The position numbers and the translations under genes were made by a program. Below the pieces are notes generated by a model. The model saw only the letters and a program-made list of their open reading frames with translations, ran no database searches and was not told where the DNA came from. A stretch of DNA of 64,000 bases, from positions 18,744-82,743 of the forward strand of contig JADKGB010000018.1 of NCBI GenBank assembly GCA_016717225.1, written 5' to 3'. Below are positions 44,069-51,830 of this stretch, in pieces (the first letter of the stretch is position 1; each line of letters opens with the position of its first letter). Origin of the DNA: Flavobacteriales bacterium. GTDB lineage: Bacteria > Bacteroidota > Bacteroidia > Flavobacteriales_F > PHOS-HE28.

Positions 44069-45235
44069 ATGCCGGACGTTGAATTCGAGATGATCGCCCA
44101 GACCTTGTTCGGCCTGGAAGGCGTGCTGTCCACGGAACTGGCTGCAATTGGTGCGAAGGATATCGACGCACACAACCGGGCCGTGAGTTTTGTTGGGGAC
44201 ATCGGATGCATGTACCGAGCGAATCTCTGCCTGCGAACGGCGGTGCGAATACTTGTTCCGATCGAGACATTCGTCATTCGCAATGAGCAGGAACTTTACG
44301 ACAAGGTCTTCACGATGGAGTGGGAGGCCTATATGGATGTGAAGGACACGCTGGCGATCCACTGCACGCTGAACTCGGATCGATTCAACCATTCGCAATT
44401 CCTCGCATTGCGGACGAAGGATGCCATCGCGGACCGCTTTCGGGAAAAGACGGGCATGCGACCATCGGTGGACGTGGACCTGCCGACACTGCGGATCTTT
44501 CTTCATGTGCATGGCGATCGTTGCACCATCTCGTTGGATAGTTCGGGCAGCACACTTCATCAACGCGGGTATCGGGATCAAACCAATCTCGCACCGATCA
44601 ACGAAGTGCTCGCTGCGGGCATGGTATTGTTGAGCGGCTGGGACAAGCAGAGCAACTTGGTGGATCCCATGTGCGGCTCGGGTACCATTTTGGTCGAAGC
44701 AGCGATGATCGCGTACAACATTCCACCGAACCACGACCGGGCGCAGTTCGGCTTCGAGCGTTGGAAGGACTTCGACGCGGATCTATGGAAGCGCACCTAC
44801 GACGAAGCCATGGCGAAGGTCTTGACCAAGGGTCCTGCGATCGTGGGTGGGGAGATATCGCCGAATGTTTCGCGCAAGGCCGTTGCCAACATCCTCAACG
44901 CTGGTTTGGAAGACCATATAACGGTGAACACGTGCGCGTTCGCGGATCTTGATGTGCCGGAAGGACCTGGGGTTCTCATCATCAACCCGCCTTACGGTGA
45001 ACGTATGGATCAGGACGAGGACATCAACGCGGTGTACAAAATGATAGGCGACACGCTGAAGAAGAAATGGGCCGGTTGGACAGCGTGGGTGATCACCTCC
45101 AACATGGAAGCGGCGAAACACATCAAGCTCACGCCGAAGCCGAAGATCAAGTTGTACAACGGTGCGCTGGACTGTCGTTTTCTTCGTTACGAATTGTACG
45201 CAGGAAGCCGTAGGAGAGACCCCGTGGAAGTCTGA
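44069..45235 (+). CDS. THUMP-domain class I rRNA methyltransferase, RlmL-N-like
   Basis: 388 residues. A N-terminal THUMP region (L-F-G-L-E-x-V-L-x-x-E-L, R-T-A-V-R-I-L) is followed by a SAM-binding domain with D-P-M-C-G-S-G-T-I-L-V-E-A-A and the amino-group methylation motif N-P-P-Y-G-E-R. It corresponds to the N-terminal half of RlmL (23S rRNA m2G2445 methyltransferase), a standalone form in this phylum. The exact base is inferred from the family. ATG 44069 is preferred; ATG 44090 is an alternative. Confidence 0.93.
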   Translation: MPDVEFEMIAQTLFGLEGVLSTELAAIGAKDIDAHNRAVSFVGDIGCMYRANLCLRTAVRILVPIETFVIRNEQELYDKVFTMEWEAYMDVKDTLAIHCTLNSDRFNHSQFLALRTKDAIADRFREKTGMRPSVDVDLPTLRIFLHVHGDRCTISLDSSGSTLHQRGYRDQTNLAPINEVLAAGMVLLSGWDKQSNLVDPMCGSGTILVEAAMIAYNIPPNHDRAQFGFERWKDFDADLWKRTYDEAMAKVLTKGPAIVGGEISPNVSRKAVANILNAGLEDHITVNTCAFADLDVPEGPGVLIINPPYGERMDQDEDINAVYKMIGDTLKKKWAGWTAWVITSNMEAAKHIKLTPKPKIKLYNGALDCRFLRYELYAGSRRRDPVEV

Positions 45236-45275
45236 TGCGATCCGTAATTTGAGCTATCACTGCAACCCGGAACAA

Positions 45276-45866
45276 ATGACATCTGTCTCTCGATCTCTTA
45301 AGCTCACCGGGAAGCATGTAGCTCTGGAACCGCTTTCACACCAGCATCACGACGACCTGTGTGAAGCCACCCGCGATGGGGACTTGTGGAAACTTTGGTA
45401 CACCATCGTGCCATCACCGGAGGGTATGCGCGCTGAGATCGATCGCCGGAACGCCTTACACGCAGGAGGTGCCATGGTGCCATGGGCTGTAAGGGACTTG
45501 TCCAGAGATAAGGTTGTAGGTATGACCACGTTCATGAACATCGAAGCAGATAAGCCACGCGTGGAGATCGGCTCCACTTGGTATGCTCGCTCGGTGCAGC
45601 GCACAGCGCTGAACACCGAATGCAAGCTCCTCTTGCTCACCCATGCCTTCGAAGCCTTGGAGTGCATTGCCGTGGAATTCCGCACGAGTTCGTTCAACTT
45701 CCAAAGCCGCCGTGCGATCGAACGATTGGGCGCCAAAAGCGATGGCATCCTGCGCAACCACATGCAGATGCCCGATGGGACATTGCGAGACACCTGCGTC
45801 TATTCCATCCTTCCGCACGAATGGCCTGCGGTGAAAAAGAACCTGTTGTTCAAGCTGGAAGCGTAA
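45276..45866 (+). CDS. GNAT family N-acetyltransferase
   Basis: 196 residues from ATG 45276 (M-T-S-V-S-R); the open frame upstream overlaps the methyltransferase gene and is not GNAT-like. It has the L-x-P-L start, W-A-V-R-D-x-S-x-D-K-V-V-G-M-T strands, the R-x-A-x-N-x-E motif at T-A-L-N-T-E-C-K-L-L-L-L and R-A-I-E-R-L-G-A-K, as in RimJ/RimL-like acetyltransferases. Substrate unknown. Confidence 0.9.
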   Translation: MTSVSRSLKLTGKHVALEPLSHQHHDDLCEATRDGDLWKLWYTIVPSPEGMRAEIDRRNALHAGGAMVPWAVRDLSRDKVVGMTTFMNIEADKPRVEIGSTWYARSVQRTALNTECKLLLLTHAFEALECIAVEFRTSSFNFQSRRAIERLGAKSDGILRNHMQMPDGTLRDTCVYSILPHEWPAVKKNLLFKLEA

Positions 45867-45896
45867 TTTGTTCGCTCCTTGATCGATCCCTCCAAC

Positions 45897-47498
45897 ATGA
45901 TCCGCAACCTCTACCTCGGTCTTGGATTCTCTGCAGCGGTATTGCCCGCGATCGTTTCCGCACAACAAGTCCAATGGCTCACCACGACGCCCATCGATTG
46001 GTTCTCCTATCCGACCGCTCCCGGGAATGTGATCAGCGCCAAGGATCCTGCACATGTATATGTGTCACGCCTGAACGCGATCGCCTACAGCAACAACCAG
46101 CCCATGGGCCCAAGTACCTTGAGCCGACAAGGCGCTGATGGCGCTACACTCTGGAGCGTGAGCTTGGGCGACACTGTGCAGGTGGAGAACATCGCGAGCG
46201 ATGACCAAGGCAATGTGGTTCTTGGTGGGCGGTATTACCGCCGCTTGCTGATCGATGGCGATCCCGTGCTTGCTGTTCCTGCTGGGCACGTCTCGGCAGG
46301 TTCATTCCTGTGTGCGTGGAATTCCGATGGCCAGCTGCTTTGGCAACAGGACGTGTCGGGCGGGCTGAACGATGACCGACGGGTTTCCTCCATCGCCGTG
46401 GATGAACAAGGCCGTTTCTGGGCCGCATTGAACACCTTTTTCCAAGCGGACATTGTTCGCCTGAACACCGATGGCACGCAGGCTGAGAGCAGGACCATCA
46501 TCGACTCCAAATTGATCGGCAGTATCAGCTTCGATCCGTGGGGTGGGCTATACGTTTCCGGCGCCGCCGAATCGCCGGATATCACGGTCAACGGAACACT
46601 CTTCAGCGTGCCGGAGAACTACGCCTTCTTCGTTACCCGTATGAACGCAGCTGGTGAAGCGCAGTGGGTAAACACTGCGGAGGATATCTCCTTCCAGGAG
46701 CCCCTGGTACAAGCGGATCAGAGCGGCCATGCCTACTTCTTGGGCAACTACTTCGAACCGCTCACGTGGGGCACTATTCCGTTCGGCGATCCGCGCTGGG
46801 GGCAGTCGTTCTTCCTCACGCGTCTCGACAGCCTCGGGACCTTCGAATGGGGCGTCGCACCGCCATCAACGCTCGCTTCCGGGCAATTCAGCATAGCGAA
46901 CGGTAACGCCCTCGGAGTAGATGCCGATGGCAACAGCTATGTGCTGGGCAATTTGGGCGGCAGTTTCGATTGGGGCAACGGCGTGGTCACCGGTTCAGGC
47001 CCTGAGATCACGGACAAGTCCATCGCGCTGATGAGCTTTGATGACACTGGCCTTCCTCGCTGGGGACTGGATGGCGGTAGCTTGATCTCGGATGCGATGT
47101 ACGGTCTCTCTGTCGCGCCCAATGGCACGGCGCATATCGCGGGCCTCACGAACGACTCCTTCACCCTTGGGCCCTTCACCGTGGATCCGGGTGTTACGCG
47201 CGGCTCCGTCGTTGCGCGGGTGGATCCAGATCTGAGCACGGGTATTGTCGACGCGATCACGGTGAACGATGATCTGGTGGCTTATCCGTCAGTCTTCAAT
47301 TCTGGTTTCCGGCTGGTATGCGGCTCATTGGAGAACAGCTCATCTGTATCCGTCAAACTATTCGATGCGACCGGTCGCTTGGTACAGCGTGCCAACGGAC
47401 TGGGTGCTGAGTTGGGCCAAGGACTTGCGCCCGGGAACTACACGGTCTTGGTGAATGACGCGGAGCGTGTTCATCGGACGCGGGTAGTGAAGCAGTGA
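45897..47498 (+). CDS. Secreted SBBP-type propeller protein with T9SS type A tail
   Basis: 533 residues from ATG 45897 (M-I-R-N-L-Y-L-G-L-G), with a signal peptide ending I-V-S-A-Q. Repeated D-x-x-G-N/x-x-Y/V-V-L-G/A-G and L-x-x-D-G-x-x-x-W units (A-D-G-A-T-L-W-S, N-S-D-G-Q-L-L-W, A-A-G-E-A-Q-W) indicate a beta-propeller of the SBBP type. The C-terminal ~80 residues (A-Y-P-S-V-F-N-S-G-F...G-N-Y-T-V-L-V) resemble a T9SS type A sorting domain. Likely surface-exposed; no enzyme activity visible. Confidence 0.85.
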   Translation: MIRNLYLGLGFSAAVLPAIVSAQQVQWLTTTPIDWFSYPTAPGNVISAKDPAHVYVSRLNAIAYSNNQPMGPSTLSRQGADGATLWSVSLGDTVQVENIASDDQGNVVLGGRYYRRLLIDGDPVLAVPAGHVSAGSFLCAWNSDGQLLWQQDVSGGLNDDRRVSSIAVDEQGRFWAALNTFFQADIVRLNTDGTQAESRTIIDSKLIGSISFDPWGGLYVSGAAESPDITVNGTLFSVPENYAFFVTRMNAAGEAQWVNTAEDISFQEPLVQADQSGHAYFLGNYFEPLTWGTIPFGDPRWGQSFFLTRLDSLGTFEWGVAPPSTLASGQFSIANGNALGVDADGNSYVLGNLGGSFDWGNGVVTGSGPEITDKSIALMSFDDTGLPRWGLDGGSLISDAMYGLSVAPNGTAHIAGLTNDSFTLGPFTVDPGVTRGSVVARVDPDLSTGIVDAITVNDDLVAYPSVFNSGFRLVCGSLENSSSVSVKLFDATGRLVQRANGLGAELGQGLAPGNYTVLVNDAERVHRTRVVKQ

Positions 47499-47534
47499 TC
47501 GACTGCGCAGAAGAAGCACGCCAGGAATAGAAAC

Positions 47535-48248
47535 TCAAGCTTCAACAGCTGGCAGATCACCGTGTGAACGCTTCAACGCGCGCTCATAGAAGGTGGTCAC
47601 GATCAGCAGGAAGAAGAGCAGGTACATGCTATCCTCGATAGGGATCGTGTTCAAGCGGATGCCGAGGTTCTCCTCGTTGTTGTACCAGACGATGGGCTCG
47701 GGCAGCAACCATCCGGTAAGGATGCCATTCACCAGAAAGAAGGGGATAAGGCTCACCGCGTAGCCCACATAGAAGCGCCCAAGCCATGGGCTCTTCGCGA
47801 TGAAGACATGATAGGCGAGGAACAGCGCCGTGCAGAAGAAGGTGACGTTCGTGTAGATGCGGCCCCAAGTCAGCAGCCCAACGGAGAGGAGCAACACGAT
47901 GAGGCCGATGCTGAATGTGCGCGCATAGGGCCCGAACACATCGCGCCGCACGTAATAGCGCATCACTTCGTAGAGGAACATGCAGGAATAGGGCACGGCC
48001 AGAAAGAAGAGCCACTCCTCGATGGGCAGATGCAGGAAACGAGGACCCAGCGTATAGCGCGGATTGAAGCCCCACACGCCGTTGGCCGTGAAGATCGCAT
48101 CCCACACCAGGAATACCAACGCCATTACGCCGATGCCGGTGAACAGCCCCGGCCATTTGCGCCAGTAGTGAACGCGCTTCTCGAAGCTCGCCGCCAGCGG
48201 GAACGAAATGCTGAAGATGTCGAGGAAGAGGTAGTAGTAGTGCTCCAT
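47535..48248 (-). CDS. crtY: Lycopene cyclase, fused CrtYc/CrtYd type
   Basis: 237 residues from M-E-H-Y-Y-Y-L-F-L-D; an upstream ATG at 48260 adds four residues. Six to seven membrane segments. Two copies of the lycopene cyclase domain are present, each with the P-x-E-(E/D) signature: L-P-I-E-E-W-L-F-F at about 80 and I-P-I-E-D-S-M-Y at about 210. It converts lycopene to beta-carotene in the membrane, the substrate of Blh (38.3 kb) for retinal. Immediately upstream on the same strand are the remains of crtI. Confidence 0.93.
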   Translation of the reverse strand: MEHYYYLFLDIFSISFPLAASFEKRVHYWRKWPGLFTGIGVMALVFLVWDAIFTANGVWGFNPRYTLGPRFLHLPIEEWLFFLAVPYSCMFLYEVMRYYVRRDVFGPYARTFSIGLIVLLLSVGLLTWGRIYTNVTFFCTALFLAYHVFIAKSPWLGRFYVGYAVSLIPFFLVNGILTGWLLPEPIVWYNNEENLGIRLNTIPIEDSMYLLFFLLIVTTFYERALKRSHGDLPAVEA

Positions 48249-48365
48249 CAGAAGGGGCAAGGCAAGGCACTGCGTGGTCGTTGGCTTGTGCAGGGTGCCC
48301 GGGTTCCGACCACAGGGCCAGTTGGTGCAGCGCTAGGGCGGTCCCATTCCGGGAGATGCGGGCGG

Positions 48366-48935
48366 AGGCGGGCGTCTTGTACGGGCTGCTACCGTTGTAA
48401 GTGGCGAAGCGGTTGAACAGTTGCACGGCCTTCTCGTTCTTGAAGGCAGACCGGTTGATGTCGTTCAAGGTGCCGGTGAGCTCGTTCCACCGCGCGGTGG
48501 TCAGAGCCTTGCGGACGCCGCCTTCGCGCAGGGTTTCCCAACGGTGCAGGGAGTGCTCCAGGAAGGTGCGCCCTGTACTTTCCAGCAAGAGGGTGGCACG
48601 GTTGAGATAGCGCAGGGTGGTCTCCTGATCGATGGAGAGCCGTTCCTGCAGCTCGTTTGCGAATCGCAGGGGATCGCTCCATCCTGTCACCCGTGTGCCA
48701 TCCTGCCAGAAATAGCGGTTGGCTTCGACCAATCGCTCATAGCGGAAGTGCTCTGCAATGGGCACACCCGCCAACGTGAACAGGTCCTCCACCAAGCGGC
48801 TGTGAAGGCCCCGGTCAAGCGGTTCCACTGCTTGCGACAGTTGCCGCCCTGCGGTGCCTGCTCGAACACCTGCACGGCATGTCCGGCCACCGCCAAGCGG
48901 ATGCTGGCCGCCAAGCCACCGGGGGCGGGCCTCAG
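48366..48935 (-). pseudogene. crtI: Phytoene desaturase (crtI) remnant: N-terminal part only, with frame breaks
   Basis: Reading the minus strand, G-G-L-A-A-S-I-R-L-A-V-A-G-H-A-V-Q-V-F-E-Q-A-P is a CrtI FAD-binding N-terminus. Near 48850 one A appears to be missing from the G-G-K-L codons and further bases are lost near 48830. Then R-L-V-E-D-L-F-T-L-A-G, Y-F-W-Q-D-G-T-R and L-F-N-R-F-A-T-Y-N-G-S-S-P-Y-K continue as CrtI. Similarity stops near 48366, at about one third of the usual ~490 residues, and the lycopene cyclase follows. The rest of crtI and any crtB or crtZ normally between them are missing. Either a genuine deletion or a misassembly at the adjoining poly-G tract. Confidence 0.7.
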
Positions 48936-49005
48936 CGGGGGGGGGTGGGGGGGGGGGGCGGGGGTGGTACGGAGTTCAGCGGCGGCGGGGGGGCGCCCCC
49001 AGCAA
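48935..49005. other. Poly-G low-complexity tract, probable sequence artefact
   Basis: Long runs of G on the plus strand (48935-48965 and 48985-48993), unlike anything else in the window, replace the first codons of crtI and the upstream region of the next gene. Such runs are typical of low-quality read ends or a consensus join. Confidence 0.65.
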
Positions 49006-49062
49006 GCCGCGCCCATTATGGTGCGACGTGTAAGTTTGGTGGGATCGATACCATCAGAGCGA

Positions 49063-50409
49063 ATGCCCGATACAGCCCATCGTAGCGTCGATATCACGGA
49101 GAATGGTCGAACCGGTTCGGTCGTTTATCGCGAGCCCGCAGGCAGTCTTTCCTTCTATTGGGAATTCGGCGGAGGCGATGTGGTCGCACTCGTTCAAGTG
49201 GAGGACCATGCCGCCTTGGACGCTCCGTGGATCGCTGGTCGGAGGGCGGACATTCTCCACTTCGTGGCCCATGAAGTGATCCGGCAGAAGGCGCCCAAAT
49301 GCCGCGCTGAGATCAACGAAGCGGCCGGCGAGATCCTCTTGCGGCAGGTCGGTCCGACAACACCGCCACCAAGCACACGCGATGTCTCCTTTGTGCGCCG
49401 ACTGAGCAGCTTGAAGGCCTTGCTCGGCATCGTCGTGCTGATCGTTGCACTGATCTTCGGCGGTGTGACGTGGTTCAAGAACAAGGTGCTGGTGATCGAT
49501 CCCGGAAAAGGCACGGCCGTGGGCTCCAGCGTGCGCACCGACATACATATCGCTACGCTGATCCAAACACTGGAGCCTTACACACCATCGCTGGATCGCA
49601 ACCACGGCAACGACACGTACCGGTTCAGTCTCTTCCTTGTTCCATTGGATGGTTCCGGAACGAAACTCATTCCGATCGGTGGTGGCTATTCCTCATCCGC
49701 CATGAGCTTGGCCAAGATCCTGGGCAGCGATGGCAGCACGCTCTGGTTCGATGTACAAGGCATCGCCGGCGTGGACGTGAAGAGCTACGCGTTGCTGAAG
49801 CCAAGCGAAGTGAGTGATCCGTTCGTGCCGCAGCAAGGCTCGCCCTTCGCGCCATCGGTGGGCAGTTACTTGAGCGCAGGCTTCGTCACCTCTCCGAATA
49901 GCTGGTTGGGCCTTCATTCCGCGGCCGAGCTCGAACGCGAATTCGCACCGAAGAAATTCGTGCGCCGTGTAGTACCTCAGGAAGACGCCAAGCAGATGCG
50001 TCGCTTCTACCGTGGAGCGCTCGATGCCCCCGTGGACGACAAGTACCACCGCATCCTCTCCATGACCCGGATTGGCGACGAGGAATTCTTCAACGCCGCT
50101 TTCCTGCGCATGGATGATACCTCGGAACCGCTGCGACTTACCGATCCAGATGGTGCGCTGATGATCTACACTTCGGCAAGTGGCCTCGGCGGCACGACGA
50201 TGGTCGCGCGTGTGGGAACCGACGGTAGCATCATCTGGAAGGTGGATACAGGCATCGACCGCTTCAAACTGGAGCAGATCCTGCCCGGTAATGAGTCGTT
50301 CGCTTTCGTGGGCACACGACCACCTGTGCCCGACAAGGTGAGCGAGCCGTTGCTGGTGATCATCGACAACGCGAGCGGTGTGGTCGCAACGCATTCGCTG
50401 TGGCAGTAG
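49063..50409 (+). CDS. Membrane-anchored protein of unknown function
   Basis: 448 residues from ATG 49063; an in-frame ATG at 49018 is possible, but sequence before that runs into the poly-G tract and antisense crtI. The N-terminal ~110 residues are soluble (W-E-F-G-G-G-D-V-V-A-L-V-Q-V-E-D). One membrane helix (A-L-L-G-I-V-V-L-I-V-A-L-I-F-G-G-V) follows, then a ~300-residue domain with repeated beta-propeller-like strands (L-W-F-D-V-Q-G-I, G-G-T-T-M-V-A-R-V-G-T-D-G-S-I-I-W-K-V-D-T-G). I do not recognise the family securely. It lies 33 nt before the MFS gene. Confidence 0.7.
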   Translation: MPDTAHRSVDITENGRTGSVVYREPAGSLSFYWEFGGGDVVALVQVEDHAALDAPWIAGRRADILHFVAHEVIRQKAPKCRAEINEAAGEILLRQVGPTTPPPSTRDVSFVRRLSSLKALLGIVVLIVALIFGGVTWFKNKVLVIDPGKGTAVGSSVRTDIHIATLIQTLEPYTPSLDRNHGNDTYRFSLFLVPLDGSGTKLIPIGGGYSSSAMSLAKILGSDGSTLWFDVQGIAGVDVKSYALLKPSEVSDPFVPQQGSPFAPSVGSYLSAGFVTSPNSWLGLHSAAELEREFAPKKFVRRVVPQEDAKQMRRFYRGALDAPVDDKYHRILSMTRIGDEEFFNAAFLRMDDTSEPLRLTDPDGALMIYTSASGLGGTTMVARVGTDGSIIWKVDTGIDRFKLEQILPGNESFAFVGTRPPVPDKVSEPLLVIIDNASGVVATHSLWQ

Positions 50410-50441
50410 TCCCACCAGTCACCCACGTGTAGTTTCGCCCG

Positions 50442-51674
50442 GTGCAATTCCTCTCCCGCGGCTACCGCTTCTACATCGGTTCCTTCAGCGGACTCAGTCG
50501 CGAGGTGTGGATGCTGGCGTTCATCACGTTCGTGAACCGCGCGGGTACCATGGTGGTGCCTTTCCTCTCGCTGTACCTCACCAAGGACATGGGCCTCACG
50601 CTGGCACAGGTGGGCTGGATCATGAGCAGCTTCGGTGCGGGGTCGGTGGTGGGTTCCTGGTTGGGCGGCAAACTCGCGGACAAACTGGGCTTCTACGATG
50701 TGATGCTCGGCGCGTTGATCACTTCGGGCGTGGCTTTCGTGCTCTTGCAATACGTGCAGGGCTTTCTGCCATTCTGCGTCGGTGTCTTCTTTCTGTTGGT
50801 GCTTTCGGACGCGTTCCGCCCGGCTTTGTTCGTGGCCATCCGTGCCTACGCCACACCGGATTCACGTACGCGCTCCGTTACCCTGATCCGCTTGGCGATC
50901 AACCTGGGATTCAGCATGGGCCCAGCGATCGGCGGCCTCATCATCGCTGCTTGGAGCTACGGTGGATTGTTCTGGGTCGACGGCCTCACGTGCATCGCCG
51001 CCGCAGCACTCATGCTCAACAGGCTTCCGCGCAAGCAGGCGAACAAGGACCACGGGACCGCGAAGTCCGTTGGGCAACGATCGCCTTACCGCGATGGTCC
51101 TTACCTTTTTTTTCTGCTCTGTTCACTGCTGATCGAGATACCCTTCTTGCAATACTTCAGTTCCATCCCGCTCTTCTGGAACGACGTGCATCACCAGAGC
51201 GAATTCCAGATCGGGCTTTTGCTGGGCATGAACGGCCTGTTGATCTTCCTCATCGAAATGCCATTGATAAAGCATTGCGAGGACCGCGCTTACAACATCA
51301 TTCGCGTTCTCCTGTTCAGTACGGTGCTCATCGCGCTGAGCTTCCTGGTGTTGAACCTTTTCCCAGGCTTGGCCATGCTGTGGTTGGGCATGGTGTTCGT
51401 TACCCTCGGCGAGATGCTCAACTTCCCCTTCATGAACCGATTCGCGTATGATCGCGCGGAACACGGACAGCCTGGAGCGTACATGGCGCTATTCACCATC
51501 TCGTGGAGTGTAGCGCACATCATCGGGCACACGTTGGGATTGAACCTCATCGATCACTTCGGCTATCAGGTGACGTGGTATGTGTTCACCGGCATGTTGG
51601 TGCTGGCGATGGGCATGTTGGTGGTATTGAAGCGCATGATGGAGACGGAGAGAGCGGCAGCGGCGGAGCTGTGA
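50442..51674 (+). CDS. MFS transporter
   Basis: 410 residues from a GTG at 50442, with twelve hydrophobic segments. The MFS loop motif between helices 2 and 3 is G-S-W-L-G-G-K-L-A-D-K-L-G, the N-terminal half contains R-A-G-T-M-V-V-P-F-L, and the second half R-F-A-Y-D-R-A. It resembles the Bacteroidota subgroup annotated as drug/H+ antiporters or YdeE-like exporters; substrate unknown. It may share a transcript with the membrane protein upstream. Confidence 0.92.
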   Translation: MQFLSRGYRFYIGSFSGLSREVWMLAFITFVNRAGTMVVPFLSLYLTKDMGLTLAQVGWIMSSFGAGSVVGSWLGGKLADKLGFYDVMLGALITSGVAFVLLQYVQGFLPFCVGVFFLLVLSDAFRPALFVAIRAYATPDSRTRSVTLIRLAINLGFSMGPAIGGLIIAAWSYGGLFWVDGLTCIAAAALMLNRLPRKQANKDHGTAKSVGQRSPYRDGPYLFFLLCSLLIEIPFLQYFSSIPLFWNDVHHQSEFQIGLLLGMNGLLIFLIEMPLIKHCEDRAYNIIRVLLFSTVLIALSFLVLNLFPGLAMLWLGMVFVTLGEMLNFPFMNRFAYDRAEHGQPGAYMALFTISWSVAHIIGHTLGLNLIDHFGYQVTWYVFTGMLVLAMGMLVVLKRMMETERAAAAEL

Positions 51675-51777
51675 ATGGCGGATGGCGAGGCCCTGTGGCT
51701 CGATGCACCGCACAAAGGGATCGGTTCATTCAGGAACCTGCGGCGTAGGCCCAAAGCACCACGGGCACACGTACCCG

Positions 51778-51808
51778 TTTGCGCCAGCTCTTGAAACAGC
51801 CTAATTTG
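51778..51808 (+). promoter_or_regulatory. Likely promoter of the Ig-like T9SS protein gene
   Basis: TTTG at 51778-51781 and CTAATTTG at 51801-51808 lie 19-20 nt apart and 22 nt before the ATG at 51831. This is close to the -33 TTTG / -7 TAnnTTTG pattern with one base shift in the TA. Confidence 0.45.
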
Positions 51809-51830
51809 TGCCTTTCACATACCCCTCTCC

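Noticed and set aside
48421..49017. N-terminal extension of the gene at 49063
   Set aside because: This part is the exact antisense of the crtI remnant plus the poly-G tract; no signal or domain. Start moved to 49063.
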